Part shown: positions 10,769-23,989 of the stretch, piece by piece | How the letters are laid out: each line of letters opens with the position of its first letter | Position numbering within the stretch: position 1 is the stretch's first letter | Assembly: GCA_020740775.1 (NCBI GenBank) | Contig: JAHEWK010000003.1 | Coordinates: 682,001 to 746,000 of the forward strand | DNA from: Ilyonectria destructans | Lineage: Eukaryota > Ascomycota > Sordariomycetes > Hypocreales > Nectriaceae | Length of the DNA: 64,000 nucleotides | Reading direction: 5' to 3' | Notes under the pieces: generated by a model | Told to the model about the DNA's origin: nothing | What the model saw: only the letters and a program-made list of their open reading frames with translations | The model's database searches: none | Made by a program: the position numbers and the translations under genes

Positions 10769-13700
10769 TTATCGCATATGGGCACCTGGATAATGCTGGC
10801 TGTCAATAATCCATCGACAAGTCGGTCAACCAGCCTACCCTACCGCATGCCATTATCGTGCTCAATGCAACAGAAGATGTCGACGACAAGGAGTGGGATA
10901 TCAGCACAGCCACAAAGCTCCTCATGGATGATATTCGAGGCGCCATTTCCCAGGTTCCGAAAGTCGAAGAGTATGCCAGGATCTGGAGACAAAGCGGTCG
11001 CACCATCAAATCTACTCACGACCTGCTCAAGTGCTACTATGCTTCCGTCAGTGTTGTACGAGTCCCGGCTAGGGGACGGTACATGTTGATGGATGACCAA
11101 ATTCAAAAACTATTTGAGCTTATCCAGCTAAAATGCGAGACGTCACTGCTGAACAAGAAGAGACTTCGCATGCTTGCGACTGCGGAGAAGCTCCAGATCT
11201 ATCTCCAAGCCGCATTCGATCACTTTGCCAAAGACTTGACAACACCATTTGATTTTATCAAAGAAGCGCTGAAACACAACCCTGCTCCCAGGGGATTTGG
11301 CGGAAACATTCTAAAGCTGGCTTTGCTCATGCAAGAGAACTCTGCCAACCCGGCTCACTTTGATGCTGCCAGAACTTTCATTGAGATGGCACCTATCCTT
11401 GCGTCTTGTTTTCATCTAGACTCAGTTCGGCAGAACCTTTTAGGTAATACCTCATTCGCAACGTCGTCCACTGACACTTGCTAACAATAATAAACCAGGA
11501 ACAACGGAGCGTCTTTTGAACGATGTATATGTCGAGTTCTGTGAATACGCTGTCAAGCAGTTCTCTGACCTATACTTGCCTTGTGACTTTGAGAACTCTC
11601 GTGGCAAATGCTGCAACAAACGGCTCGGTCACAGTCCCAAGGGCCATCAAAACGATCTTGGCAAGCTACTCGCCCCGGGGAGCTACCAGTCGGCTTTTCA
11701 GCCCCATGAGTTTCAAGCCGAATGGCTGACATTAATTCGGAGTTATCTTCAGCAGATGGAGGCTAAATTTGATGATCAGAGCCACACATACACACACATA
11801 TCCAGTGCTGATATTGCCTCTTCTTTGCACCGCGACGAAATCAACGATTTTTATAGGTTTGCTGGAGGAGCCGAAAATTTCCCAAGTCACGAAACCTGCT
11901 TCTCATGCCTTAGAGAGCTACCTGAGCACGCCCTCCCCTGCGGCCACGTCTTGTGCAATGCTTGCGTTCTAGCTCACGGGAAGAAAATAGCGCCCACAGT
12001 CATTGAGCTCGAACGTTGCCCTCTTCACTACGCAGAACACTTGTGGGACCCACCATGGCGAATCCAAGTGAAACCTTTGCATGCCGGCGTTCGGATTTTG
12101 TGTCTCGACGGGTAAGTATTAGCCCCCACCTGATGTCCGGAAGAGACTCACTAAAACAATGCTCAAGGGGCGGCTTCCGCGGGATCGTGTCATTGCTGGT
12201 CTTACGCCAAATTGAACGCTTCCTAGGTCCAGAACTTCCTATCCAATTGTTCTTTGATCTCATAGTTGGCACGAGGTTTGTTACTCCAAATTTTCTCCGT
12301 TAATCCCAAACACCAAAGACTCGAGACATTGGCAAGGCTAACCATCGAGCCACAGCACTGGGAGCATTATTGCTCTTGGACTCGGTGTGAACGGATGGAG
12401 TGTGGATCACTGCATTCAATCTTTCCGAGAGCTATGCCACGAGGCCTTTACGCCCAGGGAGCTGAAGGGAGTGCCTGTACTAGAGCGGCTGGCTGTACTA
12501 AATCATGGAAGCATGTACAAAACCAGGCCATTCGAAGAACTGCTTAAGGAAAAGTTCGACAAGGATCGGTCGCTCTTCGGCGGGATTAACGAGATAAACG
12601 AAATGGCTACAAAAGTTGCCGTCACATCCACGATGTCGGTAGATCAACATGCGGTTGTCATCTCGAATTACAACAGGCCAGAGAGCCTGGAGTTTGGTAC
12701 GTGAAATCAAGCCCTCATTCATACTATCGATATGATGCTAAATTTTCTTAGATACGCCGTATCGGTTTCATAGAGCACCAGACCCAAGCACAGAGATCAA
12801 GGTTTGGGAGGCGTTAGACATCCTTGCTTCAACAGGATACCGAAGACTTTACTAACCAGAACTCAGAGCGAGAGCCACTTCTGCAGCACTGACTTTCTTC
12901 AAGCCATATGAGAAGCCCGAGACGAAGGACATATATCTTGATGGAGCCCTATATCATAACTGTCTCGTCTGGGTGGCTCATCACGAGAAAAGGTTGATTT
13001 GGCTAGATGTAAGTGGAGGCTTGCCTGACTTGCTTGTTTCTGTCGGTACAGGTTGCCACCGTGAGGGCGTGAGAATGGAATAGACAGTTCCTTCTCCGTC
13101 TAGTCGCAAAGCTAAAGCAGGAAAGTCGTCCCTGCTTTCTCAACTATATCAGACGGGGTCAGACAGGCTCGGCGATATCCTCAACTGTAGCCGTATCTGG
13201 GAGAACTTTTTGACAGAGAATGCGCAGCTCAACAGCAGATTAAATCCAAGGGGACCGCAACGCTACGTGAGGATCAATCCCGACCTCGGTGCAAGCGTAC
13301 CTAGACTCGACGATGTTTCAGCGATTGAGAATGTCGAGCGCAGCGTAAAAAGGTACCTTTATCAACATCAAGATTTGGTAAAGCAAACAGCGCAAAGGCT
13401 CATTGCCAGTACCTTTTTCTTCCAAACAGAGCCAAATTTGATCAAGGTCGCTGGGAACGAGTTTCATTGCCAAGGTTAGCAATCTTAGGAACTGTGAAAA
13501 AGTGAGATGCTGACGGACAAATTTAGGACGCATTCTCTGCAGATTTATGAACCGATCAATCGAGCTCAAATCTCTTGGGAGACTTCTTCAAACTTGGGTC
13601 AGTGGGGATTTTGAACCTTACTTCATTATCCAAGAAGGGGGTTACCCCTCTAATGATGTCAAGTTTCCCCTGTCCGAGAGTATTATACACAACATGTGTC

Positions 13701-14252
13701 TCAAGGGAAGTTTTGAACTGGGTGCCATCGAATTTCGATCACACAGAGAGCTTTCTCTCATTCACATCTCACTTTGTCTCCATGATAGCCCAAATACTAG
13801 TGGTACCGATGCCCATCTCCCCATTAGTGGCTTTCCACGAGAAGTGGTGAGTGAGAACAGAAATCCAGGTATGTTTGAAGCCTACACTGTCCCAGTCAGT
13901 CCCTGCAAAATGACACCAGGCGGAAAGAAACAACAAACACATTATGTCACTTGATTCAGTGGACTATCCAGCAGGAGATCCGAGGCTAACATTATTATAA
14001 GGGCGTACAAGGAGCTCGATATCAAGCGGGCTCAGCAGGGATTTAAGTGGCAAGCAGAGGTTTCGTCATGTTGGGAAGAACCACTTTACCCACCATGAGG
14101 GGTACAGCACAGTCTCGGTGACTTCGAGTATGCGGAACCAAGTAGGGGCTTTCTCTGAGGCCATGCCTGGAGGTATGTCTCTACAAGCAGACGACAGTTA
14201 TTACTCTTCGTCGGCACCTGGAACAGAATCTATCCATGAGCTGGAGGGTTAG
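10748..14252 (+). pseudogene. RING-patatin-like phospholipase gene, interrupted
   Basis: Fungal patatin-like acyl hydrolase with an N-terminal zinc finger. Visible exons: ~10810-11443, 11499-12111, 12168-12275, 12356-12696, 12752-12812, 12867-13474, 13527-13868 and 14002-14252. A RING-like cluster (CFSC, PCGHVLC, NAC, RCPLH) lies at ~11900-12030. Then come the oxyanion motif DGGGFRGI and the nucleophile elbow GTSTG, split by the intron at 12276-12355. The DGA of the Ser-Asp dyad (YLDGALYHN) and the VGTG motif follow. Two breaks are seen. There is an in-frame TAG at 13081-13083, 24 nt after VGTG, and the same frame then continues for over 100 codons of family-like sequence. The 5' end also changes frame near 10830: LVLDMNRLPR is in one frame and LPHAIIVLNATED in another. 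The true start was not found. It is probably a recent pseudogene. Confidence 0.68.
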
Positions 14253-15283
14253 GGAGACCAGACCGGCGAAGAGAGGAGCGGTCTCAACTGTAGTTAACCC
14301 TGCCTAACTTGTACATCTCTGAGGACCCTTTAGCCTAAATTTTCCAAACCCACTAGACTGGTGCATGCTCTGTTCTCGCTTTGAACTGTAATAATGCCTC
14401 CTAGACTTTTCTCAAACCCCCTGAGTGAACACCAAACTTTGCGGGGCGGGAACACGACAACCCCGAATACAGGAAGCAAGGACCAGTTACGTCGAATGCT
14501 AATATTAATTCGATTTATACACTATACGTGTCCAAACGCTACGATAATGGCTTGGATCCTTTTATGATATTGGACAAGCCTCGGCCTGAGGCCGTCGACT
14601 TAGCGACCCTGAACCACTTGAGCGCTTATCTCTGGGGTCACTCTACGCGACAGCAGAGGCAAAACGCCCTCCACCCATTTTGTACACGGCAATTGAGATG
14701 ATTATAACAAAGAAGCCCCCACCGCCATCTCCCCGACCATGGGCACTGTCATGTGTTTAAAGTTCAAGTTTTCCGACTTCTTCGCAACACATTATGCGCC
14801 ACGGCCATCGTGACATTGATTGTATCCCTCGTTGAGAAAAACTGCTCTAATTAGCCCCAAAGTTTTAGCCTTATCACTACTACAGGGAGCAATACTGAGG
14901 TGTTTGAGAGCACAGGGAACCGTTTAGGTGATTGACCGGTAAAAATGTGGTAGTGTATCAACGGGAACAGGTTGGCACTTGGCCGAAGTCCGTGGTGCTT
15001 AAATTCTGTGCCTCTTTCTCGCCGACCTTGTTCAGTGCTTACGGGCTAAAATAACAAACTGATTCAAATCTTTTTAGAATTTTAAGGAGACGTGGGACGC
15101 AGCATCTTACGCCTGTCACCTAAGATATGGAATAACTACAAATTTGAAAGATCGACCGTGGACAGAATTCCAATACCCCCACCACCATATGTAGAATCAT
15201 TGGGTTTAGATATATCTTTTAAATCACAAAGACTCAGTACGCTAGGGTGATATTAATGTATTCCAACCTAAAATAAGGGTTAT
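14253..15283. other. Intergenic between convergent genes
   Basis: 1.03 kb between the 3' ends of the patatin and NLR genes. It is AT-leaning and I recognise no gene, RNA or repeat in it. Confidence 0.45.
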
Positions 15284-18093
15284 TCACCAACGCCGGTATT
15301 TTGGTTTCCCGTTTACTGTAAACTCCTTTGCATCATAGCTCAAGAGCAGTCTCTCACTATTCCATGCGCCCTCGATCCTTGAATGGGACTCTAATGCACT
15401 ATCCACTTCCATGCTTATCAGCTTACGTAAAATGTAGAGAGGGCTGCTTCCACCAAGGAAGGTCAAGTAAGATAAGTGACTATCGTCATCCCATTCATTG
15501 TTGTTGGCTTCGCCAGCATCATTTGGGTCAGCATGTGCCTCTAGCAAGAGTCTGACGGCCACAACATCAACCTTCGCAGCAGCGATTTGCAATGGTGTGA
15601 CTTGACAGGATCTGGGCCGAGGGTTCGCCCCATTCCGAAGAAGTCTCAGGATAAGACATTCAGAGCCTAAGCCTTGCGATCGTTCAATTTCGTGGAGGTG
15701 ATTGCCGATGTGTAAGTGCAAAAGCCGGGTACAATTGACTCCGTCGCCAAATCGGTTATAAAGCAGTTGAAAAGCCTGGCTGTCTCCAGATGGACAGCAT
15801 GCAAAGAGTTCAACAATTGTCCCTTTGAATTTCCAGTCAATGAAAGCGTTCTCCCAGTGGGACCAAGCAAACATGGAAACTTGCAGCGTAGCTTCTGTTG
15901 ACGCCTTACTGACAGACGGGAAAAGCTCTTGTGCCAGTTGAAGAAGACCACTGTGAAGCAAATTAATCAACATTGCGATGTGAAAATCACCATGATAGTT
16001 GCTCCAATCAACGTCAGAGAACAACGTATGCCAGGTGTTGTTAACCCTGTATTCAATAGTGGGACCTGAACTGGCCAATGCCTTCAATGTGGCGACCAAC
16101 GCCTTGTAATGAGGCTTTGAAAAATCCAAGAACTCGAGTGCCAACCCATTCTGAACACATCCAGGCTGGGTATGTAATGCTCTGGTTGCCGACAGTTGAC
16201 AATACTCTTCTAGACCAATTCGTGAGCTTCTGGTATTGCCGATAGCTCTGGTTGATTGTTTTATGCTAAGAGGGTAACGGAAAATAAGGTCGTAGATATC
16301 CGCATATGATTCATCTCGCCCGATTATGAAGAACACTGCAGATGGGCCTGTGGTTCGGCCTGACTCAAGAAACTCACGAACAGTGTAGTGTGCAAGAGTA
16401 ACACCAGTCTCAAGTTCACCATCAAAGTCAATCTCGCTGTACGATAGCAGGCAGCCACATGCTTCTTTTACCGTATTGGCGTCGATGAAATGCTGTCCCT
16501 CACTGGTATTTGACTTATGCCGGTCCGTAGAGGAGAAGATGTAGGAATCTAGAAGTATTGAAATAGTAGGTGATTCGTGGTAATCTAGGCTCCATAGAAG
16601 GTTGTGGAAGCAAAGCCAGTGCAGGGCATGTTTGACCAGATCACGATCTTCCGTGTCAATAAGTGAGAATATTCGTTCATAACTTTCGTCTAAGCCTTCT
16701 CAAGATTTCGTAGTGAAGCTTTGATCTTGTCCTCGTGGCGAAGTCGTCTCAAGATGTCGAGCTGGCATACAGCCCAACGAAACATTCCTTTGGCTCCTTT
16801 GGAGAGTGAATCTTCGACGTCGTCCTGCAGCCGCGGTGGCCAACGTTGGAATCGAGGTTCGGCTCGTATCCGCCTACTTATGTAAACCTTAATATCTGCT
16901 TCGACGAGTGGATTGGACATTGAGATTGGGTCGGATATTTTGGCCATTGTGGTCTCGATATTCGTCTCCTCGCGGCTTGTGACTAGCAGCTGGATCTTTT
17001 GAAACCGCTGATCGGTCATCAGATCTTGGATAACTTTGAGCAAGTTTTCTCGAGGGCGACTTTCGTCGACCGCGTCAATGATGGTAAAGATGGTGCCCTG
17101 GCGGGACAATACGGCATGGAGGATGTCGAGGAGTTCCGATAGGCTTAGCTCTTGGCCGCGTTTAAATGACGCGTATGCTTTCTCGGGGACGCCTTGCGTT
17201 TGCCGACATAACTGACTAATGAGCCATCGAAGAAATGGAGCGGCCTCGTCCTGGTTGCGTCCATGGTAACAATAATAATAGACGTACTCGGATTTTGGAC
17301 CATCACCACTTTGGCACATAAGACTGACTTGTTCAATAAGATAAGAAGCAAGTACCGTCTTACCAGCACCTGGGATTCCATGAATCCAAATACATCGTGT
17401 CTTCAAGTTGACCCAGTCAATCCATTCCTGAGAGCGCAGAACCCAGGCGCCGGTTTCATTCTCGTACAGAGACTTCGCAGCATTATGTGCAGGTGACGGG
17501 TTAGTATGCTCAAGCCACTGGCAAAACTCTCTACCATTCGATTCAAACAGAGTATTCTTAATAGTTTGAACTTCTTGGCTGATGGTGATATTAGTTCATG
17601 ACACTAAACAGCGGCACTGGCAAATTATGCCTCATACTCACAGCAAAGAGCCTCCAATAGCCATGCTGATAGTCGATTTGAACCGCATGAGGTCATCCAG
17701 CAACTTTTGGACTGCTTTTTCTTTCAATGGCCATGCCAGAGCGTCTAATGCCGATAGCAACGCTTTTTTGCTCTTTCCGTTGCTGTTCGAAGGGAGTGTA
17801 GTTGGATTGGGGAGCAAGGCGTTTAAAGATTCGATGGCTTTCTTGCAACCTTGGACAGGTCCATCAGCGCCTTCAAGATGTGAAATAATGGAGGCATCCT
17901 CTGCTTCATCTCGTCTCAAGAACTGCAGCCCTTGAAGTACGACCTCTAGGGACTTAATTTCGACGAAAATGACGCGGAGTTGTCTGGGATAATCTCCGAC
18001 GCTATCCATGTATGACTTGCATACTTGGGCGATTCGAGTAGCTAGCTGAATGATAACAGTAACGTCTGTGGATATCGAGAGGGCTTCCATCAT
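15284..18093 (-). pseudogene. STAND/NLR protein: N-terminal STAND domain, NACHT, ankyrin; frameshifted
   Basis: NOD-like receptor of the kind that acts in fungal non-self recognition. Exon 1 is 17642-18093 (150 residues, a helical N-terminal domain of the type found on fungal STAND proteins). The intron is 17579-17641 and exon 2 runs to 15284. The NACHT P-loop GIPGAGKT is at about 218-225 and the Walker B-like IIDAVDES about 85 residues on. The end of the C-terminal part has two or three ankyrin-like units (NGANPRP...TPLQIAAAK...LLLEAHADPNDAG). At 16690-16692 a TAG ends the first frame just where the conserved LDESYERI motif begins in another frame, which implies a one-base loss. A gene finder might hide this with an ~80 nt intron (donor near GGGCTGTATG), but that would delete conserved sequence. 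Inactive, or an assembly error. Confidence 0.75.
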
Positions 18094-21034
18094 GAAATGC
18101 CTCTTTCGACTAGGAACCAGCGTGAGAGTTAGACAACCGTAGAAGGTTTGAAGAGGACAATTCGCGGCCTAACCTCTGGCTTGGGAAAGGACTTGAGTGC
18201 AGTCGTAAGATGGCCCGTGCGCGTCTTGGTAGACACCAAGCCTCACGTCTCAACTGGGAACGTCACAGGTTGGAAGAAAACCACCAGTGATATAGGCGGT
18301 CTCATACTGGCTTACAGCGCTGTACATAACCCCGCACGAAATCCTTGTGCATTACAACATGCACCACTGAAATGGCCTGTAGGTTATGGGAGACCACTGG
18401 CAGGACGAGGCTCAGCAAAGCCTAATGAGGCAGAATTAAGGGCTGAATCGCAGATAAGCTAATCAGGCAGTAATGTAATATTCACCACAGCCCCGAACAC
18501 AGCCGGCTAGCCTTGCTGGGATATTTGAGCACTTGTGCATTCACTCGTTACTAAATTGTGCTATTCCTATATTATCCTAATTCAAAGATGATGACTGTCT
18601 AGTAGTACATCTAAAGTAAAGGGTGATAAGCTTGGTGCAGTTACGATATTTGTTGGTAGGAGGTGCACATCAGCACCGTCCACATCGCCTTCGATATCTG
18701 CCGCAGCGGCCTTCAGGTTCAATCGATTCGTTGCATCGTATGGGATCGGTATGACATTACCCAGACCCTACGACGTATTAGATACGATAGCTCATCGATC
18801 ACTGCGTACCTACAATCTCTTTCACGACCTAATCCAAGAAGTAAAAAAAAGCAAAACAAAACTCCTGCGTTGGATGTAAAGGAAGAGTATTGTCTCATGA
18901 TCAAGCTTCGTTGCACAAATAACGATGTGAGTCCTGGCGGTGTGAGTGCGCTGGCTGAGAAGTGTATGCTTGTCGACGCAATGCGATATGCTCCCGCTTC
19001 TACGTGCTCTCGTGATGGGGTTTTCCACAATAAAATGCCATCTTATTATGGCCGATATGTTGGATCGCGATCATCAATTATCCCCGAGCTAGGCTAAGGA
19101 ACCTTCTGGCCCGCATTCCAGCATCACAACTCCAAGCCTTCGGCTTCTTCAAGGCCCGAATCACCTCTAGCTCTAGCCAACCACGTGTTCTCTCTATCAA
19201 TTGAAATCACAGCGTTAGTCTGGAGACTACCAATGGATGGTCAATATGAGAGCTTTTGCCATAAATTTCCGTTACTAAACAGGATAGTTTCTCTATTAGA
19301 CTTGTGATGCCGAGTGGCCCCTGATTGTGTGGCACCAAAAGTCTCCTACGTAGCAAAACCATTGACTGGATAGCCAAATCACACACAAGAGGCAGCGGAA
19401 GGGTGAGGGGGAAAAGACAAAGAGGGAAAAGACAAGTAAGCCGGTACTGGCCGTTCCAGTGGACAGGACAGTAGACATGAACCGCCGGAGAGAAAGGTGG
19501 GCACGCTTTTATATTCTTTGAACCTCGGTGCTTAACAATAGTTGAGGTGGAATGGGATATATACCGGTCTCAATGCGAGGGTATTTAAATACATATTTAC
19601 GGATTCCATGTTATGAACATCGCTTCTATAGTGACTGCCAGTGAAAGCCCTTAGCTTTAGAGAGGAGCTGGACTGAAAGCGGAGATGAGTGGGTTACGCA
19701 GTGGATCAACACCGAACCCCCAGGTTATTTGGATGAGAACTTTAACATGAAAGTGTTGTGCATTGAATAATGCACTGATTCATAGCTTCAATTGAAACGC
19801 GCCATAGTGACATGGAGCTCCCGCAGGATCTCCCTCAGCAGACGGGAAGATAGCCGCGGTCAAGATAGCCACAGCCGAGGACCGAAAGCGCGGTCTCGAG
19901 CTCGTGTGGGACCGGTCAACGAAGCTCGAGCAGATGGTAAAAGTCGAGCCACCCCGACGCGCCGACTAAACTGTTTTCGAAACGGCGAAATCGGAGCCGA
20001 TTTTCGCAATGCCACTCTAACTACCCCGTACTTGAGTCTCATAATCTGCCGATGTGTCATCCAACTGCCAGATTCGGTGGCAATGAGGCGAGTCGGCGGC
20101 TCCGTTGCCTCTCCGGTTGTGGATCCGCTTACACACGGAGCCCGGGGATCCCAACTCGTACCGCCTCCCACGGGCCAGCCCGGCGGGAATAATTAGGTAA
20201 AAAGGACCGATTTTTAGGTCATAGAATCCACCGAATTTCCACTGAACAAAAGTTCAACATGTTTGCATAAGAGCTGTGAGTGCTGTTCATTACCGCCGAG
20301 CGAAATCGAGCAGAGAAAAGACGTTGCGAGTTGTAAGGTGATCCAGTGTTAGTTCATCTTGAAGTGCTTCTCAACATGTCTTAGCAAAAGTCTGATTGCA
20401 AATGAAGCACCGAGTGGCAATGCCGGATGCGGCCGGAATGGACCCTCTTAAAAACCCGGCAGAGAAAATTTTCTAGAATGATGATGGAACACGCGAAGAT
20501 CCACCTACCCGTGCTAGCTTCAACCCCACTATGAGTTCATGTTCTCTCTGACTCGAATTGCATTTGCTGTGATTGGTCTTTGCCTGCCATCTCTCGCGGT
20601 TCCGGCAACTCTAGCCTTTCAGACAAGTTGGCCGTGACATCTGACGCTGCCCAATGCCTCGCTTCTAGGCCCGACGATCAACAGGGTCATCTCCTGATAT
20701 GCACGAAGGATCACCACAGAACATGGGGATCATACCATGAACACTCAGCTGAAAAGGCACCTTCCTTTTTCCCTCTTCTCCCCACCAGGCAAAAGGGATC
20801 TTGGGGCATTGTCGATATCTGGCTAGCTCCGGGGCCCCGGAGGACGTTGTGGATATTGTACATGGGACCATGACACAGGTCTGTATAAATACGCTGCTAA
20901 GCACCTCCGAAACAGGAGAGCTAAATTCTCGCCATTCACCTTTGGAACTCAACTTCCCACTCGTTAATGTTTCTTACTCTGTCTCTGAGCCCTTAACCTT
21001 TTGACCTTTACACATATACCCCGAGCCCTGAGCG
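18094..21034. promoter_or_regulatory. Long intergenic stretch with TATA box before the permease
   Basis: 2.9 kb. A TATAAATA box at 20884-20891 is 151 bp upstream of the permease ATG. Open frames at 18663-19097 and 19792-20196 have no family resemblance; the latter lies in locally GC-rich DNA. No RNA gene or long repeat was noticed. Confidence 0.4.
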
Positions 21035-22497
21035 ATGGCTACAATTACAGAGAAGACCTCCACGATGCACGACAAAAAGACGGCAGACCCTGGACAGATG
21101 TTCACGAGGCCCACGAATGACGACGAGGAAATCGCAGGCGAGATCTCTGAGTGGGAGAAGAAGAAGACTCTCGCTGGCAATGCCAAGTTCCACCGTCTCG
21201 GCTGGAAACGCCTCACCATCATCCTCATCGTCGAGGCCGTCGCCCTCGGTGCCCTATCGCTACCAGCTTGTTTCGCCACCCTGGGCATGGTTCCCGGTAC
21301 CCTCATCTGTGTCTTTTTCGGACTCATTGCCATATTCGCTGGACACAACGTCGGCGCGCTCAAAGTCAAGTACCCCGAGGTGCAGAACTATGCCGATGCA
21401 GGACGCTTGATGTTCGGGCGTGTTGGATACGAATTTGTCGGCGGAATTTTCCTCCTGGAACTCATCTTCGTCTCGGGATCCCACTGCTTGACCGGAACCA
21501 TCGCCTTCCAGGATTTGACCAACAATGGCGCATGCGGTTTGGTCTTCGGAGTTGTGTCTGCCATCATCCTCTTTGGCGTATCGGTGCCCCCATCGTTTAC
21601 GGAGATGGCTATTCTTGGATACATCGATTTTGCCTCGATTCTCATCGCCATTGGTATCACCATTATCGCCACCGGAATTCAAGCTTCTGACTCTGTTGGT
21701 GGCATGAGCTCCGTCGACTGGTCCGCATGGCCCCGAGATGGTGTAACTGTTCACGAGATCTTCGTCGCGATTGTGAATATCATCCTGGCTTATACTTTCA
21801 CCCTATGCCAGTTCTCTTTCATGGACGAGATGCACACCCCTATGCAGTACCCCAAGGCTGTTTGGGCTACCGGAATCGTCGAAATCTTCATCTACACCTT
21901 GACTGGTGCTCTCGTCTATGCTTTCGTTGGCAGCGACGTCCAGTCCCCTGCTCTTCTTTCCGGTGGACCTACGATCAGCAAAATTGCATTCGGTGTTGCT
22001 CTTCCAGTTATCTTCATTAGCGGTGCTGTCATCACTCAATGCGCAGCCCGATTAGTCCACGGACGAATCTATGCGAACCGCGTTGAGCGTTATGTGAACA
22101 CCACAAAGGGCTGGGTTACGTGGCTTGCAACATTATTCGCCATTGTGCTTATCGGCTGGATCATCGCCGAAGCTATCCCCTTCTTCGGCAACTTGGTGGC
22201 ACTAATCTCGAGTCTCTTCAACTCCGGATTTGCACTTTATCTGCCTGCTCTGATGTGGTTTGTCCTCCTCCGAGAAGGACCTTGGACTACCCGAGAGAAC
22301 CTGATCAAGGGTGCTATCAACGGATTCATGTTGATTGCTGGCCTGGTCGTGCTTGTTGGTGGAACCTGGGCGTCAGTCAAGAGCATCGTAAGTCGAGCCA
22401 ATCCTTCACCCAAGAAGAACAGTCTGCTAACCTCTACTTTACATAGGTCGACGATTACAAGGCCGGAAACGTTGGGGGTTCTTTCTCTTGCTCTTAA
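21035..22497 (+). CDS. Neutral amino acid permease, AAAP family, Mtr-like
   Basis: Membrane transporter of 467 residues belonging to the amino acid/auxin permease family (Aa_trans), closest in style to Neurospora Mtr (N system, neutral aliphatic and aromatic amino acids). Exons 21035-22387 and 22447-22497; the short second exon adds VDDYKAGNVGGSFSC plus a final Ser. The N-terminal ~45 residues are hydrophilic and acidic. About eleven hydrophobic segments follow, beginning with TIILIVEAVALGALSLPACF, where the family's G-ALSLP signature is visible. The gene is intact, stands alone and has a TATA box 151 bp upstream. The exact substrate cannot be read from sequence. Confidence 0.86.
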
Positions 22498-23989
22498 TAG
22501 CACAGCTAGAAGAAATTTAATTCAACTTTTTATTATTTGTTAAACCAAAGTTATCGGTTGCTGATGATGCACACTCTAACCACCCCTCATCGCTTTGGGA
22601 TTGTATTACTTTGGTCCTGAGTCACATGGCAAGGACGTACCTGGCAGAGGAATTGATGAATAAACATAATTTATCAGTTTTCCATCTTGACAGTCGGCCT
22701 AAATATGCTCTAATCATCGCCAACATTTCGAGCATACTTCAGTTTGTCTATGTTATTGCTCACACAACCCAGTTCCAGTCGGACTTTCAGTCACTAAGTA
22801 TTTAGCTAGTTGTACTAGTTTCGTCCATGTGACCCACCTCCTTGATAACCACAAGACTGAAATGTTTTGAGATGCCTGCTACTTCTTATAGTCTTTATCA
22901 TAAATCCCATAGTCCATTTCATACGTTCGCCAGTAGCGCTCTTCCTTACATGACGTGAAATCATTGTATCGAGGCGACCCAGCGAATCCTTCGCCAGCCA
23001 TCATGCTGTAGACATACGATTAACTTAAATACCTGCGGCACAAACTTTTGCTCTTCTAATATATACGACGTGGCATTTCTACAAAACAGCACCATGTAAT
23101 CGCCTACTAATTGTGGAATTCAGACTTGAAGCCCGCACTCTGCTTCATTCGCTTGGGCATGGCAACATCGTGCAGCCACCTACCCCGCGATTCAAAGCTG
23201 GACACCAAGAGTGGCAGTGAAAGGGCCCGCAGCAGGACGTAGCGTCGTAAAGCTTGAACAACAAGACTTGATTCGGGCAAACACAAGTTCATTCAGTTGC
23301 TAGAATAGTGGAATCAAATCAAATTCCGCCTTAATTCCATTTTTTTATAGCAGGACGTAACTTAAGCTCTACGGTGCAGAATACCGACTAGTACTAGCCC
23401 GTAGGTGCGCCCATAGTTATGAGTAGCTAGTATGGGTACAAGGCTTCTTACCCATGTACCCAAAGAAACATAATGAGTACTTCTACCATCATCAAGTATG
23501 GAGGTGTATCCTATGGTACCATCGACGGGTAATTAATCTAGCTGTTAGTCATCTTGAAATTGAAACTGGTAATGTCCTATTGAATCTCAATGCCAACGTC
23601 CACTATTCCGGCATGTCTGATGCCTCCATGAATTGGAGTCTAAAATGGAGAAAATGGATGTTCCAATCAAGGGGGGCACGCAAAACACTGAAATCAACTC
23701 TGACTGATATGACCAGACTCATATTCATTCTCTTCTGCACGTAGTCTGGTAACTCAACAGGGTCTTAAACGATGCCCGGTTCACATAACTTCGTCGTTCT
23801 TCTCAAACTTTTCCACTTCCATATCTCATCAGAACTGAAACCCCGCGAGGCGTCGCGGTGGTAATTCCTCTCTTGATAACTTAGCTGGTAACCCGTGGCA
23901 ATGAATAGTGAACGTGGCTATCTAGCAACAGCTATATTCACATCAGTCATGGCCTAGTTACATCGTTATGCCCCAGCCTGTGACATGAA
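22498..23989. other. Intergenic, nothing recognised
   Basis: 1.5 kb of AT-leaning DNA between the permease and the aldolase pseudogene. Small frames (22611-22805, 23107-23292, 23454-23744) resemble nothing I know. Confidence 0.4.

Noticed and set aside
13009..13083. Short introns (27-43 nt) that would bypass the patatin TAG
   Set aside because: All are shorter than any other intron in the window, and the longer ones would delete part or all of the conserved SVGTG motif.
16690..16775. An ~80-nt intron that would bypass the NLR frameshift
   Set aside because: It would remove a segment conserved in the family just before LDESYERI, while a one-base loss explains everything else.
18663..19097. 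144-codon plus-strand frame
   Set aside because: No domain, no splice partners, a comparable antisense frame in the same place.
19792..20196. 134-codon plus-strand frame
   Set aside because: Arg-rich product in locally GC-rich DNA, an equally open antisense frame (19860-20171), no family resemblance.
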